Assembly: GCA_963704155.1 (NCBI GenBank)
Contig: CAVPHF010000032.1
Location: 62,001 to 126,000, forward strand
DNA length: 64,000 nt
Origin: Thiohalocapsa sp963704155
GTDB taxonomy: Bacteria; Pseudomonadota; Gammaproteobacteria; Chromatiales; Chromatiaceae
Direction of reading: 5' to 3'
The notes beneath the pieces were generated by a model. The model searched no databases, was not told where the DNA came from, and worked only from the letters and a program-made list of their open reading frames with translations. How positions within the stretch are numbered: position 1 is the stretch's first letter; every line of letters begins with the position of its first letter. Positions 41,892-50,878 of the stretch are shown one piece after another. The position numbers were made by a program, and so were the translations under genes.

Positions 41892-43004
41892 TCATGCCGC
41901 GAGCCGCAGGAGCTGCGGTTCGTTCCTGAAGCTCAGGCACCAGCGCACGACGGATGAAAACTGTGCCTCCTCCCGCGCCATCTGCTTCAGCCGGCGTGCA
42001 TGCTCTCGCATCTTCTGCTGCGCGCCTGGATTCGCGCCCGTGCAGCAGCGCGACTTGGCGGTGAGGAAGCCGTCGGCCTCGCGCACGACTTGCTGCCAGA
42101 TGGCCCGGCGCGCCTCCGTCAGGGCTTCATGCTCGTTCAACTTCAGGCGTTTGATGGATTCCGTGACACGCTCCTCCTCCCAGTGGTCGGCGTCGGGTGC
42201 CGGGGTGGCGTTGCCTTCTTCGTCGAAGGCCAGCAGGGCCGCATCAGCGGGGTTGGTCGGGTCGAGCAGATAGGGCGTTTCCGACTCCTCGCACTGGTGC
42301 GCATAGCAAGAGCGCATCGACCCTGCCCGCAGCGGGAACCAACCGCCCTTCTTCGCGTTGCCGACGCTGCCGCAGATACGGTAGTTGCTGTAGTCGAAGG
42401 CGAGCCACCAACCCCCGTCGTCCTCCCCGAGCACCTCGCTGATGATCCGTTCCGCGATGGCGTCCTGCTCGGCTCGCTGCTCGGGCGTCAGCGTCGGCGT
42501 GTGGAACTGGGTGTGCTGCGCCATCTTCTGCACGAACAGGGCGTAGTACGGGTCCTTGAAGTCGCGGGCGAAGCCAAGCTCGGACAGCTCGTCGCTCAGC
42601 CGCTCCATCTCCGCCGTCTCGTCCGGCGTGCGATCCGGCCCTTTAGCGAAGAGCCGATTGCGCCGGTCCAAACGGCGCAGGGTCTCGAAATCCACCGCCG
42701 AGCGCAGGCCGAACAGCTCGCTCTTCAACAACCCAGCGAAGCCCATGCCGCGGGGGTCGACGAGCGGGATCTCGACCTCCACCCTGCCGTCGCGACTCGG
42801 CCGCAGGATGCGCACCTGTTCCTTGCGCAGGCTGCCGATCATCATCGGGTCGTGGGTGGTCACGATGATCTGGGACCTGACCGGACCGGGGCCGTCGGTG
42901 CGGGCCTGCAGCACCTGCTCCATGCGCTCGAAATAGCGTAGCTTCCGCAGTCGGCTCAGGTGGACGTTCGCGGCGTCCTGGACTGCCGAATGCAGGCGAC
43001 CCAC
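41892..43004 (-). pseudogene. Truncated AAA ATPase joined to an HNH-endonuclease-like C-terminal segment
   Basis: The frame has no ATG and lacks Walker A and B. Its N-terminal part keeps only the end of an ABC/SMC-like ATPase (QIIVTTHDPMMIGSLRKEQV, with the switch His) and a typical tail with KSELFGLRSAVDFETLRRLD. After DPYYALFVQKM the character changes to WLAFDYSNYRICGSVGNAKK, YLLDPTNPADAALLAFDEEG and ESIKRLKLNEHEALTEARRA. That half resembles the C-terminal half of TIGR02646/PtuB-like HNH proteins. The HNH core itself is not visible. A deletion fusing two genes of an anti-phage operon would explain it. Confidence 0.55.
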
Positions 43005-43241
43005 TCACCATAACGCCTGCGCGTATGAATCATGCGCCTGACCAGCGGCCCACATGGGACGCCTATCAGTGCACAACAGAGACGGCTTCCGACCAAAAAG
43101 AGACGCCGGGCGCTGCTAGTCGGAATGGCCGCTTACGACCCGCAACAGACATTTCTCGGCGAAGCTATCTGCATGTCAGGTTGCTCTGTGTACACATCGG
43201 TCCGAATGGTCCTAGACAACACCAAGCCGACCTCCGTTTGA

Positions 43242-43631
43242 TCATGGTTCCAACTGCGGACTGACGGGCTTCTTGAGTGCTAGAACACCCCAAAGTCCCA
43301 TTGCGATCTCCAGGACTGCATAGACGACGAGGAGCATACTCGGCATACCGTCAATGACGATGCTGATCACTCGCCCGAGAGCCAAGCCGAACATGAAGGC
43401 GACTTCGGCGATCACCGCTACCCATGTGAGGTTTGCCCAGAAAGCTCCAAGCACCCAAAGCACGATCATGCCCAGGTAAAGTCCCATGATGGCACGAAAG
43501 ATGTGAGTCAAGTCTGTGCCCTCGACGGTGACGTTGAGCGCTACCGGAAGAATCTCTGCCGGGGCGATGCCGTAGCTTAGAGCGATCACGAAGAGGCCCG
43601 CTGCAGAGAATAGTAGATAGAATCGTGTCAT
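43242..43631 (-). CDS. DUF4345 family membrane protein
   Basis: A 129-residue protein with four hydrophobic helices: LLFSAAGLFVIALSYGIAPA, HIFRAIMGLYLGMIVLWVLG, LTWVAVIAEVAFMFGLALGR and LLVVYAVLEIAMGLWGVLAL. The pattern of the extracytoplasmic loop (DLTHIFRAIMGLYLG) is typical of DUF4345. A good ribosome-binding site (GGGAGGAGAA) precedes ATG 43631. No function is known. It is intact, although its neighbours are broken. Confidence 0.75.
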   Translation of the reverse strand: MTRFYLLFSAAGLFVIALSYGIAPAEILPVALNVTVEGTDLTHIFRAIMGLYLGMIVLWVLGAFWANLTWVAVIAEVAFMFGLALGRVISIVIDGMPSMLLVVYAVLEIAMGLWGVLALKKPVSPQLEP

Positions 43632-43973
43632 GAAGATTCTCCTCCCGGTTTGCTTCCGAAATTCATGATGCCTTTACGGACCATGAGTCACATCGCAGTA
43701 GTGTTGTTTCGCTTAGGCTCAGCAGCCAACTTTAAGCCTAACGCGCTCGCTTGTCCGGTTTTGGCGGGTCACGCCAGTACCTGGCAACTGTAGAGAGAAC
43801 CTTACACCGGAGAACCTGAGACCACCTGTCTTTGGTCCGTTCATGGCCGATTCCCGCCGTCAGCGGTCCCCGTCCGCTTCGCGACAGAAAATGACCAGCT
43901 AGGGCCACGCCCGAACCGATATCGGCGCTGGCGTTGGCCGCGGGTCAACCCGCCGTGCGTTGCCGACCTGCGC
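43632..43973. other. Intergenic region between a toxin gene and DUF4345
   Basis: 342 bp, non-coding on both strands. It should contain the promoter of the DUF4345 gene near its right border... on the minus strand upstream of 43631. No structured RNA or repeat is recognised. Confidence 0.4.
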
Positions 43974-44318
43974 TTATCCGGCGCGATTGACGCGAATGAG
44001 CTTGCCGCGCAACTCCTTTCCGGACGCGATGGCCTGGTGGATGCGGTTCGCCTGCCCCTGAAGATCCCGGTCGAAGGTGCAGACAATGATCCCGTGATGA
44101 GCATCGGACTTCAGGTGTAGGCGAATGAAATCGCGCCGATTGAGTGTAAGCAGCGCGCGCCCTTGCGCGGATGCGAATGCCAATACTTCAGGGTCGGGTA
44201 TAGCATCGCCTGCCCTTCCCGTATCCACTGTCGTCAGCACATCGTGACCGAGTTTTCGCAGGGACTGGACAACGGGTAAGGGAAAGTTCTCGTTGCTGAA
44301 AAGAGCGGCCAAGCTCAA
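43974..44318 (-). CDS. DUF5615 PIN-like toxin
   Basis: About 114 residues with the layout of DUF5615 (Mut7-C/PIN-like) proteins: LFSNENFPLPVVQSLRKLGH starting with the conserved Asn-Glu-Asn-Phe, VLTTVDTGRAGDAIPDPEVL, and the acidic-site strand ALLTLNRRDFIRLHLKSDAH. Translation probably starts with TTG 44318, overlapping the end of the DUF433 gene by 4 bp. DUF433-DUF5615 is a recognised toxin-antitoxin-like pairing, likely with RNase activity. Confidence 0.8.
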   Translation of the reverse strand: MSLAALFSNENFPLPVVQSLRKLGHDVLTTVDTGRAGDAIPDPEVLAFASAQGRALLTLNRRDFIRLHLKSDAHHGIIVCTFDRDLQGQANRIHQAIASGKELRGKLIRVNRAG

Positions 44319-44644
44319 GCCTCGTTTGCTGCAATGGCTTCTGCGATCTCGTCCCGGTGCTGGCGGGCATAGGCCCAGGCATTGCCCAGATCCTCCGCGC
44401 GCAGCGTCGTGTAGCTGGTCAGCAACTCGGCCTCCGTGACGCCAAGACGGCGCGCTTGCTCCAAGACCCACACCGGGATGCGGGTTCGCACGATCCTGGC
44501 GTCGCCACCGCAAACGTCGGGGGTCTTGTCGATCCCCGGCGCACCGCCGCACAGGTCTTGCGCGATCCATTGCAGTACCTGGGCCTTTTCGCCGGGAAGT
44601 AGCTGTGGAAGCATCTCGTGGATGTTCTCCAGGGGCGTGGACAT
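44315..44644 (-). CDS. DUF433 domain antitoxin
   Basis: A 109-residue DUF433 protein. It has an N-terminal extension (LENIHEMLPQLLPGEKAQVL), then the core VCGGDARIVRTRIPVWVLEQ with ARRLGVTEAELLTSYTTLRA and DLGNAWAYARQHRDEI, a small winged-helix-like DNA-binding unit. It precedes and overlaps the DUF5615 toxin gene, the usual order of this pair. Confidence 0.85.
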   Translation of the reverse strand: MSTPLENIHEMLPQLLPGEKAQVLQWIAQDLCGGAPGIDKTPDVCGGDARIVRTRIPVWVLEQARRLGVTEAELLTSYTTLRAEDLGNAWAYARQHRDEIAEAIAANEA

Positions 44645-44705
44645 CGCTCCGCGGTGACCCTCGGTCGTTGCTGTGGCTTGAGTGTCGATCCGGATCGGCG
44701 TCAGG

Positions 44706-45214
44706 TCAAGACGTTGTAGTACAGACCGAAATTGAAGGCCCGTTATGCGGCAATGTGTTGGAGCCCAGCTGGCCGCGGGCCTTGGGGTCGTGGAAGTCGA
44801 GGGCGTCTTCCAGCTTGGCGATGACGTCCGGTATCAGGGGGCCGGACTCCATGAAGTTGTTGGCGTCGACGAAGACCTCGCGCACCACCTTGGCGGCGGG
44901 TTGCCGTTCAGGGGCAGCTCTTTGAGTTGCGGAACGGCGACATTGTTGACGAGGGCGATGGTCACGGTGGCCGGGGTCTGCAGCGCGCCGTCCTTTTACG
45001 CGGCCCAGTTCCGCCAGCGGCACTGCTCAGGCAGCGCGGAGCGGTAGGTGCGGCCCTGGTCGCGGGCGTCGTCGGCCCAGCCGTCCTCGGACTGGTCGAA
45101 GATCTTCAGAAACAGCATCCAGGAGAGCTGGCCGATGCGCTGGGCGTCGCCGTCGACGCCGTCGTCCTTACGCATGATGTCCTGGATGGATTTGATGGTG
45201 GTGCTGAGGTTCAT
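44706..45214 (-). pseudogene. Type I restriction methyltransferase HsdM, N-terminal remnant
   Basis: ATG 45214 opens STTIKSIQDIMRKDDGVDGD and IGQLSWMLFLKIFDQSEDGW, the N-terminal helical domain of HsdM. After a frame change near 45000 it continues as AAKVVREVFVDANNFMESGP and LIPDVIAKLEDALDFHDPKA, then ends. The catalytic methyltransferase domain is absent. A second, shorter copy of the same segment lies at 50752-50878. Confidence 0.75.
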
Positions 45215-45352
45215 GGCGTGGGGTGCGAGCGGCGAGGCATTTTTCTTTCCGGCCCCAAATGGCCGTTGCGATGCCATGCCGGCGTTTCATGCGGGATTAA
45301 GATTCAAGGGAAAAATGCTGCCTAACCGGGCCTTCCTTCCGGCGAGTTTCCG

Positions 45353-45625
45353 TTACCTGCGGTAGACCCGGCTTCGATGGCCGACCTTGACGACCAGCAC
45401 AAGCAGACGCTCGTCCTCGATCCGCGCCACGACGCGGTAGTCGCCGATCCGATACTTCCAAAACTCTCCCAGGCGCGACCCCCGCAGGGCCTCGCCAAGA
45501 CCGCGCGGATCGCGGGAATCCGCGACGCGCTCGCTTAGGAAACGCAGAATGCGCCGTGCGGTCTGACGGTCGAGCTTGTCGAGCTCGCGCTCGGCGTTCG
45601 GATCGATCTCAACCTTCCATGCCAT
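45353..45625 (-). CDS. RelE/ParE superfamily toxin
   Basis: A 90-residue mRNA interferase-like fold: WKVEIDPNAERELDKLDRQT, then ILRFLSERVADSRDPRGLGE, GSRLGEFWKYRIGDYRVVAR and VVKVGHRSRVYR. The Arg in YRIGDYRV and the C-terminal GHRSRVY are the usual RNA-contact and catalytic positions of RelE. It overlaps the antitoxin gene by 17 bp. The pair is intact although it lies between pieces of hsdM and hsdR. Confidence 0.9.
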   Translation of the reverse strand: MAWKVEIDPNAERELDKLDRQTARRILRFLSERVADSRDPRGLGEALRGSRLGEFWKYRIGDYRVVARIEDERLLVLVVKVGHRSRVYRR

Positions 45626-45839
45626 AGCGCTTCATCACGTCCTCGAGCGGAGTGGGTTCCGACCGTCCGGCCTGGATCTCCTCGAGTCGCTGCTCGGCAA
45701 GCGCCACGTCGTCAAGGTCATCCAGATGCTCGAGCACCGCCTCGGCAACATAGGATTCGGTGCTGAGGCCACTTCGGCTCGCCAGGACATTCAGGCGGGC
45801 GACCACGTCGTCAGGCAGGTGTACGGATACGGTTGTCAT
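45609..45839 (-). CDS. Ribbon-helix-helix antitoxin of the RelE pair
   Basis: A 76-residue protein whose N-terminus TTVSVHLPDDVVARLNVLAS is a ribbon-helix-helix DNA-binding motif; the C-terminal half (AEQRLEEIQAGRSEPTPLED) is the toxin-binding arm of RelB/ParD-type antitoxins. It is the first gene of the operon, and the toxin start lies inside its 3' end. Confidence 0.88.
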   Translation of the reverse strand: MTTVSVHLPDDVVARLNVLASRSGLSTESYVAEAVLEHLDDLDDVALAEQRLEEIQAGRSEPTPLEDVMKRYGMEG

Positions 45840-45956
45840 GCAGACACCTCGCAGAATCGATCTTGCAATCGCGAATCCGGCAGTTCGCGAATCTCCTCTT
45901 GTAATCTGGCGCGCAGTTGGCTGGCGGTCATCGGTTTCTCGTGTGACTGGGCTCGG

Positions 45957-48426
45957 TCAGGCAGACTCCTTGTATAGCTGCCGCTCCAGCTCCGTGAGGC
46001 GGCGGAGAACTGCTCCGGGCCTGCCGAAGATGCCGCGGCGGATTTGGGTCTTGCTGCCGAGGCGGTCGAAGGGCGGCAGCTCGAGCACCTTGGGGTCTTC
46101 GATGTCGCCGATGCCGTGGTCGGCGTACTTGTCCAGCAGGGCCTCGAGCACGGCGCGGGCCTCGGTCGCCGTACTTGCCGAAGTAGTTGCGCTTGCGGAC
46201 CTGCTCGGCGCGCTCCCGGCGGCTCAGCGGCGGCTGGTCGAAGGCGACGTGGGCGACCAGGTCGAAGGCGTCCAGCGCGTCGCCGTTGGGCACGGCCTCG
46301 CGCAGCACCTCCAGCGGCAGGCCTTGGTCGGCGCAGCTCGTCGAGCATGGCCTGCTTGCGCTCGGCGCCGGTCCAGCGGCGCAGGAATGCGTCCAGGGAT
46401 GCCGAACTGTCGGCGCAGGGTCTGCCGGATCTGCTCCTTGAGCAGCACGCGGTAGTCCTCGGTGACCAGCCTGCCGTTGGGTCCAGGTACTGGGAGCGCT
46501 CGATGGCGGTGCGGACATCGACGTCGTCGATGGTGTAGCGGGTGCGGCCCGCCGTCGGGTCTCGGGTGCGCCGCGGGCGGGTCTTCGCGCTGCGGGTAGC
46601 TGCGTCGTGCTCGGCGGGTAGGCCGTCTGATCGCCCACATCCGCGGCTTGCTCTGCACCGCCGGCGCGCTCATCCGGCGGCAGGATGGGCTCGTCCGGGC
46701 GTCGGCTCGTAGACGGTCACGGGCTCGCCATCGAACTCCGGGTCCTGGAACAGCCGGGTCGCGCCCTTGAAGTCCATGATGGTGAAGTAGAGCTTGTTGT
46801 AGTCCTCGCGGATGCGGGTGCCGCGGCCCAGGATCTGCTTGAACTGGGTCATGGAGTTGATGGTCTGGTCGAGCACGATGAGCTTGCAGGTCTTGGCATC
46901 GACGCCGGTGGCGAGCAGCCTGGAGGTGGTGGCGATGACCGGATAGGGCTCGTCGTTGTCGATGAAGTAGGCGAGCTGGGCCTTGCCGTCCTTGTCGTCG
47001 CCGGTGATGCGCATGACGTAGCGGCGGTTGGCGGCGGCCTCGGGGATCAGGTTGACCAGGGCCTGGCGCATGCGCTCGGCGTGGGGCTGGTCGTCACAGA
47101 AGACGATGGTCTTGGCCATCGGGTCGGTGGCCTTGAGGTATTCCCAGACGCGCCTGGCGACCAGCTCCGTGCGCTGGGTCAGGATCAGCGTGCGGTCGAA
47201 GTCCTTGGTGTTGTACTGGCGCTGCTCGACCAGCTGGCCGTCCTTGTCGAGCTTGCCCTTCTCCGGGTGTGTAGCCGAGCGCATCGACGTCGGTGACGAC
47301 GCGGATGACCTTGTAGGGCGCCAGGAAGCCGTCTTCGATGCCCTGCTTCAGCGAGTAGGTGTAGATGGGGTTGCCGAAGTATTTGAGGTTGAACTCCGGG
47401 TCGTCGATGGTGGCCTCGCCGGCGGGCGGGCGCTTCTCCTTCGGGCGTGGCGGTGAGGCCCAGGTGGGTGGCGCTGCTGAAGTAGTCGAGCACCTCGCGC
47501 CAGGCGGAGTCTTCGGCGGCGCTGCCGCGGTGGCATTCGTCGATGACCACCAGATCGAAGAAATCCGGCGGGAACTGGCGGTAGATCTGCTTCCACTCGT
47601 CCGTGCCGGTGACGGCTTGGTAGAGGCACAGGTAGATCTCGTAGTTCTTCTTCGACCTCGCGGTTGCTGATCTTGTGCATGACCTCGCCGAAGGGGGCGA
47701 AGTCCTGCTGGATGGTCTGGTCGATGAGGATGTTGCGGTCGGCCAGAAACAGGATGCGGCGTTCTGCGCTTGGCCTTCCACAACCGCCAGATGATCTGAA
47801 AGGCGGTGTAGGTCTTGCCGGTGCCGGTGGCCATGACCAGCAGCATGCGCTGCTGGCCGCGGGCAACGGCCTCGATGGCGCGATTGATGGCGACTCGCTG
47901 GTAGTAGCGCGGCTGCTTGCCGCTGCCGTCGGTGTGGTAGGGCTGGGCGAGCAGGTCGCGCTGGGGCTCGGAGTCGATGCCCTTCCACGCTGGTAGATGG
48001 CCCAGAGCTCCGCCGGACTCGGGAACGCGTCCAGACCGAGCTCGCGCTCGACGGGCTGGGTGGCACCGGTGCGGTCGTGGATCAGGAAGCCGTCGCCGTT
48101 GCAGCTGATGGCGAAGGGGGCATCGAGCATCTCGGCGTAGTCCAAGGCCTGCTGCATGCCTTGGCCGATGGGGAAGGTGTCGCGCTTGGCCTCGATGACG
48201 GCGATGGGGATGTCGCCCGGTGCGTAGAGCACGTAGTCGGCGCGCTTGGGGCCGCCCTGGCATCCGGGCTCTGGATGCGGTAGGCAAGCTTGCCGCGCAC
48301 CAGGACCCGCCCGTCGGTGAGCTGGACCTCTTCGCGGAACTGGTGCTGCTCCCACCCGGCTGCAACGAGTGCTGGGGTGATGAACTTGGTGCAGATGTCG
48401 CGCTCGCTGAGGTCCCTGTTGTCCAT
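45957..48426 (-). pseudogene. Type I restriction endonuclease subunit HsdR with about ten frame changes
   Basis: Reading from 48426: DLSERDICTKFITPALVAAG and the nuclease site (IPIAVIEAKRD) near 48200; Walker A ATGTGKT near 47820; RNILIDQTIQQDFAPFGEVM; the DECHRGSA motif near 47530; ATIDDPEFNLKYFGNPIYTY; then an intact helicase-2 stretch from 47270 to 46690 (VIATTSRLLATGVDAKTCKL; FKQILGRGTRIREDYNKLYF); and the C-terminal PPFDRLGSKTQIRRGIFGRP ending at 45957. Every domain of HsdR is present in order, but the frame changes near 48262, 47990, 47765, 47650, 47440 and 47267, and several times below 46690. No HsdR can be made as it stands. Confidence 0.85.
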
Positions 48427-48544
48427 CTGCCGTTCGCCAGCCGTGCGGTGAATCGACGACGAACGATAGCACGCCTGGAGGCTCAGCTTCGACGGCTCGC
48501 AGGGCCAACCGGCTCGGCGCGTGTTGTGCAGCTCGCGTCCTGCG

Positions 48545-48814
48545 GGCGCGGCCGCATAGCGCCGACGCCGCTGAGATCAGCGTCGAGGATCGGGGCCCTG
48601 GCATCCCGCCGACGTGCTGCCGCGGCTGTTCGAGCCCTTTTTCACGACCCGAAGCGCCGGTCTGGGGATGGGGCTCGCGATCTGCCGTCGCATCGTCGAT
48701 GCACAGGGCGGGCGCATCTGGGCGGAGAATACACATCGAGGTGCACGCTTCTCCTTCACGCTGCCGCTGGCCACCGCCGCGCACGCCGATGACCGAGATG
48801 CCTGGGATGACTGA
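48545..48814 (+). pseudogene. Duplicated 3' fragment of the histidine kinase gene
   Basis: This repeats the last ~260 bp of the kinase at 39239-41087: DAAEISVEDRGPGI, then (after a one-base loss near 48607) LPRLFEPFFTTRSAGLGMGL and WAENTHRGARFSFTLPLA. The kinase core and sensor are missing. It is joined directly to the second FixJ-type regulator, just as the full gene is joined to the first. Confidence 0.85.
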
Positions 48815-49415
48815 GATCAACGAGATCGTCTACATCGTCGACGACGATGCGTCGGTCCGCACCGGGCTGGCGCGGCTGTTGCGTGCGGCGGGCTTTAGCG
48901 TCGAGGCCTTCGACTCGGCGGAGGCATTCCTGGCCCGCGGGCAGCGCGAACAGGTCGCCTGTCTGGTGCTCGACGTGCATATGCCGGGTCTGGACGGACT
49001 TGCGCTGCAGGCACAGCTGTCTGCGCGGAAAGCGAGTCTCCCGATCGTCTTCCTCACCGGTGTCGGTGATATCCCGATGACCGTCGCAGCCATGAAGCAG
49101 GGCGCCTGCGACTTCCTCACCAAGCCCGTGGACGAGACGGTGCTGTTGGAGGCGATTCGACAGGCCCTGACCCGGCAGCGCGCCCATCTCGCCGAGCGGG
49201 CGCGCCTGATGTCGCTGACGCCACGCGAAGGGGAGGTCTTACGTTGGGTCATCGGGGGCGCCCTGAACAAGCAGATCGCCGCCCAGCTCGGCATCGCCGA
49301 AAAGACGGTCAAGATCCATCGTGGCCGGGTCATGGAGAAGCTTGCCGTCAGCTCGGTCGCCGAGCTCGTGAGTCTCTGCCAGCAGGCCGGCGTCCGGCCT
49401 TTGAAGGTGCTCTAA
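48789..49415 (+). CDS. FixJ/NarL-type response regulator, copy 2
   Basis: A 208-residue paralogue of the regulator at 41062-41688: the receiver (CLVLDVHMPGLDGLALQAQL; FLTKPVDE) and the LuxR-type HTH (PREGEVLRWVIGGALNKQIA; AEKTVKIHRGRVMEKLAVSS) are nearly identical. The inter-domain linker is shorter, and an extra C near the end extends the C-terminus to RPLKVL. All phosphorylation residues are intact, but its own kinase is only a fragment. Confidence 0.9.
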   Translation: MTEMPGMTEINEIVYIVDDDASVRTGLARLLRAAGFSVEAFDSAEAFLARGQREQVACLVLDVHMPGLDGLALQAQLSARKASLPIVFLTGVGDIPMTVAAMKQGACDFLTKPVDETVLLEAIRQALTRQRAHLAERARLMSLTPREGEVLRWVIGGALNKQIAAQLGIAEKTVKIHRGRVMEKLAVSSVAELVSLCQQAGVRPLKVL

Positions 49416-49636
49416 CCTGAATGGAGCAGTGTGCGGCAAGCTCCGCGTCCGAGTCGATACCGCCACATGCGAGAAGCCTCTCGCGATCGATGAGACGGTC
49501 GCGCAACGGCTGGGATTGAATCTCGTTGTAGCCCCCGTGTCGCCCTGCGCTCGGATGCGATACCACGCCGTTTTTGACAGCGGTGGGTGATATGCCAGAC
49601 TTGCCCCGGAATGCGATGCCGATGAGCCCTCGGCAT
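49412..49636 (-). pseudogene. Remnant of a REP-associated (IS200-like) tyrosine transposase
   Basis: ATG 49636 begins MPRAHRHRIPGQVWHITHRC, the characteristic opening of RAYT/Y1 transposases including the HIT-H motif that precedes the His-x-His metal site. After about 23 residues the frame degenerates. No catalytic Tyr is seen. Confidence 0.6.
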
Positions 49637-49828
49637 ACGTTTGCCCCAACAGCCAGGTCGCCTATTCCAGCCGGAAAACAGCGCTTTAAGCGGTCAGCGC
49701 TGCCCTTTTTCGGGGAGCTCTTAAAAACAATCAGCTTGTTGCAATGGTCTGCCCCCTCTTGGATCGCTAGACGCCAAGGACGGGTGTCGACCCATAGGAG
49801 ACATCAGACCTGCCCTGAAGGCTTGCGC

Positions 49829-50029
49829 TCAGCCGCGCGAGGTACGGACGTCGGCTGGAGCGCCTTGTTCGGCTCTCAGGTCTCGCTCGTCGCAGTGGAA
49901 TCTGCCGCGGCGAGAAGATTGTTTCTGTAGGAAATACTCGGCCAGTTCGTCGATGTCGTAGCGGTGCTCGTTGGCTATCTTGTCTTTTGTGGCCCAAAGT
50001 TCCTTCATTACCTCGTCAGTCATCGTCAT
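49829..50029 (-). CDS. Small protein following a PIN toxin (putative antitoxin)
   Basis: A 66-residue protein; TDEVMKELWATKDKIANEHR and YDIDELAEYFLQKQ form amphipathic helices similar to short antitoxins that follow PIN toxins. The C-terminal half is Arg-rich and less regular. It overlaps the PIN gene by 14 bp. The role is inferred from position. Confidence 0.6.
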   Translation of the reverse strand: MTMTDEVMKELWATKDKIANEHRYDIDELAEYFLQKQSSRRGRFHCDERDLRAEQGAPADVRTSRG

Positions 50030-50498
50030 GGACTCCCATTAACTGGATTGGGGTTGCTATCTCGGGACATTGGTAACCCTCGCTTTCTATGACGTTTCTG
50101 ATCTTTGGCTTCAGCTCGGCGTTGTCAATGTGCCGACAATTCCAGGTGAGCAGAAACTCCATGCCGTTCACCGCGGCAACGGCCAAGTGCAACGCATCGT
50201 CCAGCGCTTTTCTTGGTACTGCGCCTCGTTCAATCAGCGCCTTGGAGAGCGCCACGGATTTCTTGTCAAGTTGCAGGACCTCAATATCTTCAAGTGCCCG
50301 AAGTCGTCGCGACGCCGCTGACTCATCGCCTCGGCCTGCCTCTTCTACGACCACCTCTGAGATGTACAAGTCAAATCGGCCCCTTTGCGTTTCCCACCAA
50401 TCGACCGTTTCCCTTTGCCACGCAGCAGCGATCAAATTGTTGGATGGCCGCGCGGTGAGGTAGGAGACGATGGACGTTTCGATGTAGATCTTAGCCAT
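50016..50498 (-). CDS. PIN domain toxin (VapC-like)
   Basis: A 160-residue PIN-domain nuclease: AKIYIETSIVSYLTARPSNN at the N-terminus (acidic Glu in the first strand, where Asp is usual), a central VVVEEAGRGDESAASRRLRA, and ALDDALHLAVAAVNGMEFLL with the conserved Asp, followed by TWNCRHIDNAELKPKIRN. It is likely an RNase toxin. It is followed by an overlapping small helical gene in place of the usual upstream antitoxin. Confidence 0.8.
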   Translation of the reverse strand: MAKIYIETSIVSYLTARPSNNLIAAAWQRETVDWWETQRGRFDLYISEVVVEEAGRGDESAASRRLRALEDIEVLQLDKKSVALSKALIERGAVPRKALDDALHLAVAAVNGMEFLLTWNCRHIDNAELKPKIRNVIESEGYQCPEIATPIQLMGVHDDD

Positions 50499-50751
50499 TT
50501 AGATCTCGTAGATTACGATCGATCCCTTCCAAGCCGAACAAGTGGTTGTCTGGTTTTCGGAGAACTCCCGTGAACGGCATGTTTCCCAGAAGCACGAGAC
50601 ACCGGTGGACCGATGAGAAGCGCCGCGACCGTCGAGGGGGTTGCGGTCCATGCGAACTTAGCACAGGGCGCGTTGGGTCCGCTCCTGGCCGAGACCGGTC
50701 GCTACGGTCTGCCGGCGTCAAGGTCCGCTTGAACCCGAGCACACGCCGACC

Positions 50752-50878
50752 TTGCCGTGGAGCGACAAGGCAATGTGTTCAAGGGGAGCTGGCCGCGGCC
50801 CTTGAGGTCGTGGAAGTCGATGGCCTCCTCCAGCTTGCCGATGACGTCCAGCAGCAGGGTGCCGGGGTTCATGGGGCT
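50752..50878 (-). pseudogene. Second HsdM N-terminal fragment
   Basis: In one frame it reads MNPGTLLLDVIGKLEEAIDF and HDLKGRGQLPLNTLP, matching the segment LIPDVIAKLEDALDFHDPKA of the remnant at 44706-45214. Only about 40 codons remain. It abuts the VapC/Phd module. Confidence 0.7.

Noticed and set aside
43032..43241. Two small overlapping plus-strand frames between the ATPase remnant and DUF4345
   Set aside because: No ribosome-binding site, no motif, mutually overlapping.
45236..45360. Possible fourth copy of the nested-hairpin repeat
   Set aside because: GCATTTTTC and GAAAAATGC are present about 70 bp apart, but the order of stems, the tips and the 151-bp length do not match the other three.
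48789..49415. Second FixJ regulator as an assembly duplication of the first
   Set aside because: The two copies differ in the inter-domain linker, in several residues and in the C-terminus, and are joined to different flanks, so they are real paralogous sequences.
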